A stretch of 64,000 nt of DNA from Nemertoderma westbladi (Eukaryota > Xenacoelomorpha > Nemertodermatida > Nemertodermatidae), in assembly GCA_032718475.1 (NCBI GenBank), contig JAUCBJ010002763.1, forward strand, positions 1-64,000. The letters run 5' to 3'. Shown here piece after piece: positions 25,801-41,600 of the stretch. The first letter of the stretch is position 1, and each line of letters begins with the position of its first letter. The notes below the pieces were generated by a model. It worked only from the letters and a program-made list of their open reading frames with translations, made no database searches and was not told the DNA's origin. The position numbers and the translations under genes were made by a program.

Positions 25801-28800
25801 TTCTGACACAACAAAATCTTTAACACTTAGTAAAGGTAGGTGGGAAATTATATCTAGTAGCCATTTTTTGTAAACTTATCCAAAGTAATTTTTTTAAACA
25901 ACAGTAAAGTTAACAGTTAACATGAAACACGAAATGAAGGAGACAAACCAACTCTCATCGTAGCTAACTTTAAGGTAGGGATATCACTAGACATAACTAA
26001 AATATGGCATCGATTGTATACTGCTGTGTTTGCATAAGCTCTAATGTCTCCAATGTCTTGCTTATGAGCACATATTTACATATTCACATATTTACAGCCT
26101 TTATTCTTAAAGATTTGGCGATGCAGGAAAACACAAATTCAAAATACCTCAAGTCCATGTGAGTCGTCATGTTGAATTCATAAAACAAAATAATGGAATA
26201 TGATGGATCCACAACATTCACTTCAGTTATTGTTTTCACTTCAGGTGGAGGCACAGGATAATCAATAGTTCTGTAGGCCTAGCAATAGTCCTTCAAAGAG
26301 TCATATAATTAGTCTTGATGGAGTCATAATTAGTCACCTGGCTGATGATAACTGGAAGTTTGAAACCTAAGTACCGGGTTCGAGCCCTATAGGAGCGGAT
26401 GATATTTTTTGCTAAGGTGCTCGTATAAATTTTATCTTCATTATCGTAGTTATGGACCACCATAGAATATGTTTCAGATTACATATTTACAGACAATTAG
26501 CTTCATTTTGATTCAACCCATTCTTAAGGCACTTGCCTCTGAGGCGGCAAGGAATGCAGTTAAGGCTGTATCTAGGTCCCTGAACAGGCAGCAATCTGTT
26601 AATCTACAGGAGCTAATAAACCAACAGGTTGATGCCATCAATGATGCTGACTGGTCGGAAAAGCCAACCAACCACCAAGGTTAAGGCTGAATCACCAGCT
26701 GAACTCCTCAATGGTTGGAAGGACCACTCTGAAAAGCTCCTCAATAACGACAGGGTATTGCCTGATAACTTTATAGAAGTAAATGTGTCTGTACTCCCAG
26801 ATATTCCCATTGGCAATATCTCCTTTGCAGAAGTGAAGGCTGCTGCAAAGAGCATTAAGACCAATCGTGCCAGTGGAGTAAATGGTGTTCCCCCTGAGGT
26901 CTTTAAAATACCTGAGTGTTTAAAGCTCATCTATCCCATCATAGTAGACATGTACTGAACAACAAGAGTCCCACAAGAAATGAAAACAAATAAGTTGGTG
27001 CCAGTTCCCAAGAAGGGCAACCTAACAATCTATGGTTTTTTTAGGGTAATCTCATTGATCTCGATTGCTGCAAAGCTATACATTATAATTCTATTAAATC
27101 GCATCAGGGATCCCATTGAGAGACTGCTCCGTGGAAATCAGAATGGATTCCGTAAAGGTCGTGGGACCATGGAACCCATTTTGGCACTAAGAATGATAAT
27201 TGAAGAGTTGTCAAAAAAGGATAATTAAAGAGTTATCAAAAAAGAAAGACAGGCATCTGGCTGTTATCTTTGTTGATTTCTTCAAGGCCATTGATTCAGT
27301 CTCTCGTTCACGTATGTTCAGCATACTTTCATTATATCCTGATGAAATTATTGCAGCAATCAGATCAGTATATGATGGTTCGACAACATTTGTGTCTACT
27401 GTTGATGGTGACACAGAACCATTTGAAGTGTTATGGGGCGTCATCCAGGGAGACACACTTGCACCATTATTGTTCATAATTGTGGTTGACTATTTTCTAC
27501 GCATGTCCTTAGATCGTCATAATGATGATGGGTTGATGATAACTCCACCTACTGGCTCCAGAAGTCGAGGAAATCCTGCCCAAGGGGGAGCCCAACGGCT
27601 CCTCAGCTCATTAGAACATGCTGCTTCTAGTGTTGGTCTTTTTATTAACTCCAGAAAGACCAAAATTTTGACAGTTAACTTTGAAAGTGCTCAGCAAGTC
27701 TCTGATCGGATGAGCATAAGCACAAAGGATGGTATGCTTGAGCATGTGGATGACTTCTGTTACCTGGGATCATGGATGCGGAAGTCAGGTGAGGACCTTC
27801 TAATACATAAGGGAAAGGCATGGGCAGCCTTGAATAGGCTTTCCAGGATTTGGAACTCACCGAGAATTAATCGGAAACTTAAGGTCTGATTATTTAGAGC
27901 AGGAATAGTTCCAGTACTCCTCTATGGGAGTCCATGCTGGGCTCTAACTGCTGAGGACACCAATTATCTGGATGGCACATTCACAAGAATGCTATGCCGG
28001 GTTCATTGTGTCAAGTATAATGCACACATCTCCCCAACCAGACACTATATAACAATGGAGGTGTCTCATTGGTTCCCTCCCCCAAGCTTGACACTAGAAC
28101 AAAATCGCCCTTGCTTTGCAGGACATTGCTTTCGCCGTGAGGAACAGCCAGTGCATAATCTTGTACTTTGGCAGCCTCATGGAGTGAATAAGCATGGTGG
28201 ACAGCCCATGACTTTCTTGAGATGCATCTTAAAGGACACTGGCCTTGAAGATGCGGATGATCTAGCAAATGTCATGGGTGATAGGTGCAATGGCGCAATT
28301 TTGTCGACAAGCCAGCACAGCATTCTTAAAAATGCAGCTGCAATGCAGCATGCCGATCCTAGTAGTAGTAGTAGTAGTAAGGCACTTGCCATCAGCATGT
28401 GCATCTCTCACCAGTCATACACACATTTTGGACGCTTATTTTGGAGTAGCTGTATTTCTCAGTCCGCTTGCATAGTGGATATTATTATGTGACATGATAT
28501 TTTTACAATTAATGAGTTCTAAAACAAAATACAATGAACTTATCTAACAGATGGAAGAGGTCGAAGTGACGATATTCTATCCTGAAGGAAAGGATCGAAT
28601 TCATTGGTTGTTGGGTAGTTACCAGGTCCGAGAATCTGGTGAATACCATCAAAATCGTGTTCGTAAACTATCCAAGTGCCACACTCTATCTGGAATGTAA
28701 AATTATAAACATTATATCCAACATGTGTGTGTATCTATAGGGTAGGACAACCTGTGTATCTATGTTGTAGGGCAATGTTGTATAGTTGGTATCAGGAAGT

Positions 28801-29610
28801 CACTGTGGGAATTACTTACCTAATTCTCCCTAAATTTTGAAGTGCGGTGATATTGATATTATTTTAGAACGTTTTGTAACCTTTACATAATAATGTCAGA
28901 AATATTATTTCATAATTTTTGATTCTAATATCCAAATAATTGTCAAAGTTAAAAATCCTTTAGACAAAGCTAAGATTTTATTAAAACTTAGATCAATACA
29001 AACATTCAGGAAAATATAATTGAAAGGAATATCACATAAAAAATAATACTGTGAATTCTAACATAGTAAAACTCAACCTTAAAACAAAAATTCTGGACCA
29101 GTTTTATGTCAGACTGGATTGTAGTTTGGAAATTCTAGGTCAATAAATACCAATATTTTCTGCTGCAGAAAATTTTATATTCCATCTCAATATTAAAATT
29201 CACACGGCGGTGACAAACAACATAAAAATCAAGGTAAACTAAATATTGCACAGTACCATAATAAATGGGAAACCATTAATGTAAAAATTAGCATTGTTTG
29301 TCGTTTAATTGTTAGATTGCGTTTAGTTCAAGTAGAATTAGGAACAATTAGGAATCAGTATCCGATCTTGTTTATCAGTAAATGTTATACCTATCAATTC
29401 AAATGTTTTTTTTAAGAGTTCAGCATGTTCGTAGGCCAAAAATTCCCGATTTACAGTTCCTCACCTCCTGTAGTAAGTCCTAAATGAGTATTTGACCATC
29501 GATCCAGTGTGTTTTTCCTGTATTGATGATGAGTTCAATGTCACTCAGGTTGGCTTTCACAAGTCCAGCAAGAGTTTCTATGTCATGAGAATTTGGTCAT
29601 GAGAAAAATG

Positions 29611-29646
<36 letters not shown>

Positions 29647-32600
29647 ATTCATATTCAAACTGCATTGTGTAATCATTAGCAATAATTGCACAAAAACAGG
29701 CAGTTACACAAGGTAACTGGTAATAATGAATATACGTCAGACTGGCCCGCCCAGACATTTAATGTTGGGTTCTACAGTATGTATATAAACTTACTCTAAT
29801 CCCTAATGAATTACTACACCCCTAGCTAGATATTGCACAAATTATATTATAATATATGAATCACTGAGTGTACACAATTTACGAGATGCTATGAAAAAAA
29901 GGTAATTGTTTTTTGCGTTATGTTGTATCATCCCGGTGGTACTGAGTTAGGTAATGTTTTTTTAGGGTTGCATTAAATTCTTTCAAGTGTTGGTATTGGG
30001 AAGTTACTGCCTGTGGTAGTTCATTCCACATTTGTATTAATTTATATGTTAATGATGTATGACCGTAATAATTTTTAGTTTTTGGCATTTTGATTTTAAA
30101 TGTTCGTGGGTTTATTTGTTTGTTTTCATTTTTTAAGAATGGTAGGTCGAGATGTTTGAATGGTTCTGCTATTCCTAGTAAATATTTGTGTAAAAAGGTG
30201 ATGCCGTAGTATTCGCGAGATGCATAAAGAGTTGGAATTTTAGCTTTTGTGCGAAGTTCGGTAGCAGAACAATCTTTTGGTTTTTTGCTAAATATGCAAC
30301 GTAGTGCTAAGTTCTGCATTTTTTCCAAACGGTACAGTATTTTTTTGTGTCCATATTCGTTGTGCAAAGATAACAGCAGCTGGCAACAATAATTATGGTA
30401 TGGTAAAACCAATGCTTTATATAAAGTAATTTTCGTTTTTAGTGGTAATTGCCCTTTAATTTTTCTTAGACCCGAAATTGCCATACCCATTTTACTAATA
30501 ACTGAATCAATCTGCTCTTTCCATTCTAGTTTATTGTCTATTTTTATACCTAAATATCGTACGCTAGTCGATTGTTCTATTATACATTCTTCGTTTAATT
30601 TAATTTTTATTTGTGGAATATTATTGTCTATATTTTTATGTGGATGTAGAAGTAAAAGTTCTGTTTTATCTGGATTAACTTGAAGACTGTATGCCTGGAA
30701 AATGTTTGAAAAATATGAGATATCCATATTCCATTAAGTAGCAACCCAGCTTGTATTTGTTAAGATCATACTGGATGTGGTTAGTGAAGAAGTTTAACAA
30801 ACTGGGACTCAAAAAGGATCCTTGTTTTAATCCAATTGTAGTTGGTATCCCCACTGTCAAGTTTTAAGCTTTTCTCAACAAAACATCCAGAAATGCCGTT
30901 TAATATCAAGAGACAGGTGATTGATGCAGCCCTTATATCCAGTATATTGTACTTATGCGAGTCATGGTTTAATGCTAACTTGAAACCTGCAAACCGAAAC
31001 AGCTGTTAGGGGTTTGCACTACAACACCAAACCTTCTGTGCCTTTTAGAGCTTGGTCTACCACCACTATCTCACGTGGTCAGACAGAGACAGAAATCTCT
31101 ATAAAGAAAGAACTTGAACTCAATGCTCACAAGTGACACTCCCACACAGAGGGTTCTGGACCTATGATCAGAAAGTGTTTCTGCATGTTTTCGGTACATA
31201 AAGATGCTGAAGCAGGAAAATTTTGCAATGAGCGGCTTGGAACTAATTAGTAGCTCTATTAGGAGACAAAGAATCTGCAACTAAAATGTGTAATTACCTC
31301 GAAGTTAATCCCTTCGAACAACACAGGATAGCAACACAGTCTTCGAACAGCACAGGATAGGAACACATTCTTCGAAAAACACAGGGTAGCAACACATTCT
31401 TCGAACAACACAGGGTAGCTTGGACCATGCTTAGAGTGGGAGGCCATTCACTCCCGATTGAGAAAATGACCTGAGACAAACTACCGAAGGATTTGTGTTT
31501 CTGTTGGTGTGGCGTTAATGCCACACTGATGCACATACCTTACTTTTGTGCACTCCTGTGAGAGATGAGAGAGAAATTTCTGCATTCCACGCCAAAAAAT
31601 GTAATGGGATCCATGATCCATTTGATAAATTGATACATATATTTTCTACTCGCATATTCTTGGCCCCCTTGAATATTCTGGTGGTGATTCTGCCTATGTT
31701 TATGTTCCTGGATTTCAGGAATTTTTCAAAATCCTCATCTGAATTATATTTGTCAATTCCTTGAACAAACATCGCCCTGAAATTTAACCTATTGGATCCC
31801 CTGAGTTCACTTCCATGTTTGTTTCTGTGTTGGTTAGGTTTATGTAGAGTCTCTATGTCAGTCGTGCTGGTCAGAGTTCCAGAGCATGCCCAGAAGGTGA
31901 ATTAATCACGCTATTAAGGCAATAATACATTTGAATGTATATTACAGGACCTTGGAACTTATCCATAAACAAAACAAAATTCATTATCAAAATCTGTCAC
32001 ACACATCGTCAGGGCAACACACTTGTTGCTCCAACATTACTACAACCAGTACCAAATTTTCTATAAACTGATTAAGGTTAGATAATATATATATAGTTTG
32101 ATATAGATATGATATAGTTGTTCTGCAGAATAGGCAGAACGTTCTTAATTAATATAAAGTTACAATGTAAGACATGTGAAATATAATAAATTACTTACTT
32201 TGATGCTTGAAGTCTTTTCATTAAGATTTCCCAGAGATTCTGATTTGCTCGCCATTAGAAATTCCTTCGATTCGCCTTGATAATTTGAATCACTGAATAG
32301 TGTAATTTTATGACAATCCTAAAATATAAATTATTTTACTGTTGATAGTGTACGTAGTTCTAGTTATATTGTATATATGAAGATGCAATCCCGCTTTGAA
32401 TCACTTCAACAAACATACAAAAATTACAGTCTAGAGGTTTTCAACCCTTAAAAACATGATATAAACTGTACTGTATATTATCTAGGTTTTCTTGATCCAT
32501 GACTCAGTATTCAAATTTGGCATATACTTTTCTGTTAGTATGCATGTCAGTTTGTCCGTAACCGCCAGCCTGACAGTTAAACAGACAATTTGGAAGTTAT

Positions 32601-35600
32601 CAAATGTTAAATAGCACAAATTTGATAATCAAATATCATTGCCAAATCAACCTGGTTTTATGACATTAATGTACCACATTTCTTGGATTCTGATCACGAA
32701 TATGAAACTCGAAAATATCGAATTATCCAACCAAATTTTATGCTCTGTTTATGTTTCGCCAAACTCGATCGACCGGACAAACCCCAAAAATGATTGTTGG
32801 GTTACCACGAATGATTTTTAACGAGTTATATCGTTATCAGCGGCTTTGAACACCAGTATAGCTTCAGATTTACCAAATCATAGGCAAAATTTAATGGTTT
32901 AAAATTTTTGCTATTTGTACTTTTCTTTCTTGGGCACAAGAATGGCACCAAAAATGATGTTTGTTTTTCAAGAAATTTCTAGTTTCATCTAGTTTCATCA
33001 TAATCAGGGATCCCGAAAACCCGTATACCTTCAGAATTATCAAACCAAACACAAATTTTCTTAGTTTGACAATGTTTTATTTGTACTTTTCTTCCTGGTG
33101 GACCATAAAAGCACTGAAAATTAAGCTTGCATTGCCAGAAAATATTTTTAATAAGTTTTATCATGATCAGCAACCTCTGAAACCCTTATATGATCAAAAT
33201 TGAAATTTTTGAACCAAGATCTAAAAAATAAATAAAATGAGCCTACCCCCCCCCACCACCAGGCCAATTAAGTAGTAAAATAGCCTGGGCCAAATAGGGA
33301 TAAATGTACCGGTAACTGAGGATTGCGGTGGTAACTGAATATGAAACTCTTAATTCCGCATCAAACATATAGTAGAGTAAAGTAAAATAAATTATCAGTT
33401 CATCAAATCATTAAAGAACACTATATTCCATATTTAATAATAATAATTCCCCTAAATAATATCAGTTCCTCAGTATATTGAAGTCGTAATATCAATTTAT
33501 CTCAGCATATCTATTATGTATCAATAACCTTCTTTGTCTATTAAATCCAAGAGAGTAAGAAGCGAACAATGTGAAGGTGGTCTCTCATTGTCTTACTTGA
33601 GATCCTCTAAAGGGGCTGATATGTCCTCGACAGATTCCCGCTGGTTAAATAGGCAGGAGAATAACACTAACGTGATGGTTCTTAAGGAATAACCAGCCCC
33701 TCCAACCCCACTGCCACCAGTAGCTTCATCTCTATATCAGATAAAGAACTAATTTAAATATCATTCATGAATTACGATTGAGGATGGAAGGTATATTCTT
33801 TTAACTGGCGGTCTTCGAGGAGCTTGAGGTAATCTGTTCACTGAACTCTGAACAGATTCCGGGTGAATCGTTTTTGTTTAACAGGGTCTTTTGATAAAGA
33901 TGGCCGCCGGGGTTACCACCCGTCGAAATGTACAAATGTTAGTGGAAGGCCATGGTGTCAACTGTATTGTAGAAGAGTCCTGACGAGTCGAATTAAGTGC
34001 CACTGTAGCCTGTAGCTCGAGTTGCATCCATACACATGCACAGAACTTTCATACAGTAACTGCTAACTGCGCATACAGATACTATGTCTATGTCCAAACC
34101 AAGATTAGGCCACCCTCCTAGCTGGGCTGCCAGGCCATGGTAGAGGTGTTAATAACTAGGCAAATAAACACAGGTACGGATGTAATCATGTACTGCAGTA
34201 ATGATAAGGCATTATTGAGGTGCCTAATAGCATACAGTCATTATAGGACCAGTAGCGCAGTGCAGAGAGCAGTGCACAACTGCAAATATGGAATAATACA
34301 TTGCATTACCGGACCAGTACTGTAGTACTGAAATAGAAAGAATGGAAATTTTGCTTCTAATCTTGCTTTCGATTGGGTGGGTACAAAACAAAGACCAAAC
34401 ACCATCTGTACAAAACAAAGAGGTAAAGTCGCATTAGGTCGCAAAAGAACGTTGGGTCCCATTACCATTTTAGAGGAGCATGTTACAGCAGCGTATTAGG
34501 GGAACCAAAACAATAAACGAAAGTTAACACATGTGATTTGTACAGGTCTTGAGTTTTTGGGTTTTGTTTTATATTCACCTCTTTCGATTACTAATAATGA
34601 ACAAATCATTTTACTAATAATTTTCAGCAATTTTATCAATTCCGAAAGGTGTGCCAAGAACTCCTCATTTGTCTGAATTTTTATTTGTTTTAATCTGAAA
34701 GAGGACATAATTATAGTTAGTTAATTGTAATTATAGTTCTCATTTTTTCCATTTCTCGACAAAACCATAATATTACATCTTTAATTAAAGTTGCTTTAAC
34801 AGCTCAACTCCAATTTATTTATTTAATATCACCTGGCAGCAATACTCGAGCTGAATATTTATTTATTAGTACTTTCTTCCAGTTTCACTCTAACATACTT
34901 GAGGCCAGTAGGTCCGCTGTTGGAGATAGAATATTTGCAACTTAAGACTGCCTATTCAATAGAAGTGGATTAGGTGGGATAGTGAATGTCAGGGACTAGT
35001 GGCTGAACTGGTTAGTGCTACTGATGAGGCCTGATAGGCTAAAACGTATGTATAGCGCTGGTTCAACCCCCGGTGACGCGCTTTCTCTTTTTTTTCAATT
35101 TCTGGACAAAACCATAATAATACATCTTTAATTACAGTTGCATTAACAGTTCAACTCCAATTTATTTATTTAAAATCACCTGGCAGCAATACTCGAGCTG
35201 AATATTTATTTATTTGTACTTTCCTCCTGTTTCACTCTAACATACTTTAGGCCAGTAGGTCCGCTGTTAGAGAAAGGATATGCAACTTAAGACTGCCTGT
35301 TCAATAGAAGTGGATTAGGTGGGATAGTGAATGTCAGGGACTAGTGGCTGAACTGGTTAGTGCTACTGATGAGGCCTGATAGGCTGAAACGTACGTATAG
35401 CGCTGGTTCAACCCCCAGTGACGCGCTTTCTCTTTTTTTTCAATTTCTGGACAAAACCATAATAATACATCTTTAATTACAGTTGCATTAACTGTTCAAC
35501 TCCAATTTATTTATTTAAAATCACCTGGCAGCAATACTCGAGCTGAATATTTATTTATTTGTACTTTCCTCCTATTTCACTCTAACATACTTTAGGCCGG

Positions 35601-38600
35601 TAGGTCCGCTGTTAGAGATAGGATATGCAACTTAAGACTGCCTGTTCAATAGAAGTGGATTAGGTGGGATAGTGAATGTCAGGGACTAGTGGCTGAACTG
35701 GTTAGCGCTACTGATGAGGCCTGAAGTACGTATAGCGCTGGTTCAACCCCCGGTGACACGCTTTCTCATTTTCTCCATTTCTGGACAAAACCATAATATT
35801 ATATATATCTCTTTAATCATACTATTACTTAGCTACTTTATGCATTACCAAAATGTTCCAGAATATGGTGTAAATTTATTAAATAGAATAAAATTGCCTC
35901 ACTCATATGCAAAATTATGCAAGTTTTAAACGCTCATATCTCTGCTATTTTTTAAGATGAAATTTAGATTATGTTACATATTTGGAATCTTTGCACAGCC
36001 AGCTTTTTAATAATACCAACAAATTACTATAAGGGTAAGAATAACTGCGGTGTGAATGGTAACGCTGGTGACACTTTTTTTAAACGCTTGTAGCTAAAGA
36101 ATGAAAGCGGAAATAAAAATTTTGGCTCACCATGCAAGGAGAAGGGAGGTGAAACTATCTCTGTTTCAAATTTCATGCAATTTCATTAAGAGTTGTAGAA
36201 AAATTTAGGGGGTATACCTGTGTATATATAATTACAAACATGCTTCCATAATTGTAATAAATATCAAAATCCAGTATATGTATTATGTAATGTAGCTTAT
36301 TTTGCTTTATTGAATTCAAATATCAACTTACATTTGAGTCCTGATCGTTAACAAGTTTCACAGATGATATTTTATCCACCAAGAAATTCCCCAAGTTGCC
36401 ATGGTGGGAATATTTACCCACAGAAATAGTTTTCTGGACACCGCCGTAGTCAGGATATCTGTGAAATAATATCAAAAATTATTTAAACTATTTTTTGAGT
36501 GGATTGGTGCATGTTATTAAATTTAAATTAAATTTATATCTTTCAATTGCGGGAGTAAACTGCTTGTGGTTGCAACTCCTACAAGCGTCTTCGCAGTAGG
36601 CCACCGTTGCATTGGTTGATTACCTTCCACCAACCTTGTCTGCATGGTAAGCCATTGGTTAATTACCTTCCGCCTGTTCATGGCCTACTGCCCTGCTGCC
36701 AACTGTAGGGGTCCTTTAGTTACAACCTGAACCAATTGTGCCTCCTAGGTAGCGTATTAGTTCTTCTATAGGTAGCATCTGCCTCCTGCAAGACGCCACT
36801 TATAGAAACAGGGGACTTCACTCACACCCGCCAAACTCCAAAGAAGCATTAAAAGCATGAGCTGCTGTAGACTGATCGAGGGCAGCGACAACATAGAAAT
36901 ATTTCGTTGAGTCATTGGAGATCCTGCGAATGGCGAACTGGGCCTCCACCTGAGTAAACCAAACCGCAGCGTTATTCACCCAAAACCGAGGTAATTTGAG
37001 GGAAACTGCATTGACGTCGGTGTTGTGTTCCTCGGCCATCGCGATAGCTCACTCGCTAAATACACAACATGCGGTTGTGTACGTCTGGGTCACCAATGAA
37101 GCGGTATATCTCCGCTTCCCATTGTAATATAACAAATAGTTTTAATATATTATAATAATCAAGTAGCCTGTTAAACTGCAGTACCGGTGGCACTGCAGGA
37201 GAGTCAGGCAGTAACAGACAAAAAGTCGTACCTGTACAGCGGTATGGCAGGACAGCATTGACAAGTCGAAACTGAAAGTATATTGGTCAAATATATGAAG
37301 TTTTAACGGTATTTAGTTTTTCTTTCGAAGTTAAGTAGCCAACCACTACAAGTGTAAATATATGATAAAATATGATATTTAAAAATCACCACAAAATCAA
37401 GTCAATTTTATCACCATATAGGTTTTTTAGGATTCTGATCACGAATATGACACTGAAATATGTCGTAAATTGTTGTTTAGGGCATTTTTGGATATGTGTC
37501 AATATGCGGCACAAAAAATACAAGTACACAGATTTTATAATCAAAAATCATCACCAAATGAACCTGATTGTTAGATATTATGGGTTTTCTGGGACACTGA
37601 TCACGAATATTACACTTAAAAATATCGTATTATCCAACCACATTCGATTTTTGAAGTTTGAAATTTAAAGCTACTTGCATTTTTCGTCCCACCAGATAAG
37701 CACCAAAAATGATAGTTGTATGACCACATATGATTTTTAACAAGTTGTATCGTGATTAGCGACCTTGAAAACCAGTATAGCTTCGGAATTACCACACCAA
37801 AGGCAAAATTTGTCAGTTTATAATTTTGTGCTACGTGTACTTTTCGTTCTGCGGGCACCAGAATGGCACCAAAATTAGGTTTGCATTACCGGAAATATTT
37901 ATAACTTGTGTCATCGTGATCAGCGACCTAGAATACCCGTATACATTCAGAATTATCAAACCATACACAAAATTTCTTAGTTTGACATTTTTTACTTGTA
38001 TTTTTCATCCGTGGGGTCCAAAATAGCACCAAAAATGACCTCGAAAACCCTTATACCATCAAAATTATAATTGTTGAGCCAAGACCTAAAAAATTTCTAA
38101 AATGACCCCCCCCCCCCCCCCCCATGCCAATTACATAGTAAAATAGCCGGGCCAGATAGGGTTAACCGTTTAACGCGTATGGCCCAATAAAAAAACTTTA
38201 CTTTTACACTTTTGCAAATAAAAGTGTTTGTTCAGAAGTTACAGCTATGTTCCATTTAAGGTGCGTTGGGCATTAGAGCACATATTTTTTTCTAAATTTT
38301 TTGGAAAGGCATTCTCCACCTTTCCCACAAACCTCTATACTTTATAACACAAACTTTATAAGTTCTTAGATAAATTATATAGGACCCCATTCATTGTTCA
38401 GCAAGCTACTGCAGTTAGTTAGGCTATTCAGCTACAGTATGGATAAGCAGGTCATCGGCTTACTGATATAAACTAACTGGAAAAAAGTTACTGTTGTTAA
38501 GATAGGTTCCGGTAGCCGTTTATCAGATGATGTATACCGGGATGTTCTGTCAGATTTACTTTCGGTTTATCGAGTTTCGTTTATAGGCCTATAGGTATAG

Positions 38601-41600
38601 TATATAATGCGTAATGCCTTACCTCTAGAGTGGGCCTACACGTGCAATGTACACATACTACATAGACTAGGCCTATCAAGTTATCGACTATTGTATCAAG
38701 AAGTACATTGTGCACAAAAGTACTGTGCAAAGTACTGCTGTTCCGATATACTGATGCTGATCCTTAGGCCGCGTTCACACTACCGAGTCAAAGTCAAAGT
38801 CAAAAGACAAAATGTAAAAAAAATAACAAGAAATTAATTTTTTTCTAGAACGCCATTATGTATTATATTAGGCCTATATAATGTATTATTATTTATTATT
38901 GCTAGCTAGCTATATTTATTTTCTTTTGACTTTGACTGGTTAGTGTGAACGCGGCCTTATACTGTTATGGGACGGATCAATAAAGGTCCGTGCTATAATT
39001 GCATGCCTGCCAGACCTGCCGGACTCACAGATAGAAACTGCCCTCCTCTGCTCCTGCTTGCCCGAAGGTCGTCTTCGCCCTGCGCTGTTGCCCTCCATCT
39101 CTGGTAGTGCAGTATTCTTTGGAATTCGACCTCATCATGCGTGACTCCTTGTCTGACCTGGTCGGAGGTTCGCTCTCCGACTGGTCATACAATAAGGCCA
39201 TGCCTTCCAACCGCTATGGGAGGTCTAGGCCTGCGCAAGGCAACTGACCATGCACCAGCTGCATATGTAGAGTAGACTCCGTTTGCCAGGCTGGACCCCT
39301 TGTTTCCCTCATCCTTGGCCACCAACCAGCCAACCCACACCTTGATCCTGCCCTAACCTCCCTGTCCACATCTGCAGAGGAAACCGAGAGGATATCAACC
39401 TCCGCTCTTCCTGTCCCCACCACCCAGCACACCTGGACATGCCCTCACTGAACCCGGGAGCGTAAGATCGTGGCCCACGCCGAGGAGTGTCACAGCTCCG
39501 GGGTCGGGTTCACCCCATTCGTTTCTGCTGTCTCTTCGTTTGTCCTTTCTTATATATGTATATAATCTTATTAATTAATAAAAATTATTGTTACATTGAA
39601 AAAAACAATAGTAATACGAACTAGCTAAAAAAATATACTGCTCTACACTGTGTTCTGTTGTACCTAGGCCTTGACTGTACCTACAGTATAGACCTATGCA
39701 ATGTACTGTACAGTACACTCGACAATCGAGTTATGTTCTTCACATTTCCACTGGTCATTTGGACAACTTGTAGACATTTTTTAAAAGTTGATCAAAATCA
39801 GGTCAAGAAAATGCAATTTATTCGAGTCAGGTCTAGAATGTGGACTGTATGACAGCTAAACGAGGTAAAATGATGCGTAATAGCAACATAATTGTACAGT
39901 AAATGTAACTGTTAGTAAATGAAGCAATTTTCAAAAAAAATGTAAAAAAATGTGTTTGAAGTCCCAACGCACCTTAAATGGAACATTTCACTTTGCTGCT
40001 GTATTAAACATTGTTAAATAAAAATTTGAAAGCTAATACTGATAAAAATGATTAACATAGCATTCAGGCCAACAGGAAAGCTAATTTTCGAAAAATTTTG
40101 ACCACCTCACATCTCATAATTTTAAGATTCAAAAAGGCACCTAAATTTTTCAAAAATGGCACTTTTCAACAGGCAATTTCCAGTTTTGAAATTGATAAAA
40201 TTTGGTCAAGTAAGGTGTCATTATGTGAGGAAACATGTAATTTACTCATATCAAAAAAAAATCCCGTTTTTTTCAAAGCAGCAGCCGCCCATGTCTCTCC
40301 ATATACCATGTCCCATTTAAGGTGCAATGGGCGTTAAACGGTTTTAATGTTAATGGAAACTTGACAACAATTGATAATAATCAACTCTTTTCTTAGGAAG
40401 GTTTATGAAAGTGGGAAGTGTATGGGTGACATAAATTTTGACTGGAATTGTTTCTATAGTTGACCATTCACATGATTCTTTAAATAAATTTTTTGTTCAA
40501 ATTTAAATGTGTTTCGATACATACATTTATATAAGTGCAACTAACTCGGCTATTAACCATGTCCCTGAACTAATTATTGCAGAAGAGATCCTATCATGGA
40601 ATTCGAAATCATGGAGATTGGGTTCGCTGTGATCCAAAGTAATAGAACCCCCACAGAAGTTGGGATCATCAAACAGCGCTATATAAGAACCAGTACCATC
40701 TAGTGCGGTCAATGCCCTCACGCTATGCAATTATTAATAAAAATAATAATATTAATTATAATACAATGGGTTACATTATATAAATGGGTTACATTATATA
40801 AATATATTAAATTTTTATTTCATTTCAACCACTTACAAGAGCCAAATTAGCAAAAAAGTCAGACATTTTAAACCTATTTCAATGTGTTCAATATTTCCCT
40901 GGTACTCCTTTTTTCATAGTGATTAAATAGTATTTTATCTTATAATTTGTTAATAATATAATATAATGTAATATATGGCTAAGAAATGATATGTTTCATA
41001 TTAAATAAATTAAATATATACACAATAAAATACATCATATTATTTAAAATCGAGAACCAAATCAAACAAAAATTTCCAAAATCATGTATCTGGTAGTGGC
41101 GGTTTTTCTATAAAATACAGCCGTAGGGCTGTACACAGGTTGGAAACCTTGGGTATCCTGGTGCAATTTCTATAATGACTTGTTTCTGTAACAGCGCCTT
41201 TGGACTTCCAGCAACGACAACCACACAGTCCTCCACTACTGGTCTCCAATTATTAGCGATCCTGCATCTCTGTTGGTGGTAACCGTTTGAGACTAATTGG
41301 CCCCCAGAACGGAACGGCGGCGCACACCAGTATGCTGTGTCAGGCCTATGGGCCCATTATTACCGGGATATCAACGGCCAATAGGATTGCAGTGGCAGAA
41401 CTGTTTGGAGAAGCAACACCAAAGTTTCCAATAGAAGGCACGAGCCCTCCTAATGTGGTCTAGTTGGGATATCTCAACTTTTTGCAGTAAATTATTGATT
41501 GTAATAGAACATTGGCAGGTTAATTCTTGCTGGAAAGTGCGATCTAACAGGTCAGCTGCTAACCTTGAAATAGTATTATCCCGAGGACCACTTGTACCCC

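Noticed and set aside
41077-41330. Additional crystallin-like exon in the duplicated segment (IIEIAPGYPRFP)
   Set aside because: The second copy has a 4-bp indel that breaks the frame, there is no matching splice phase, and exons 2 and 3 already join correctly without it.
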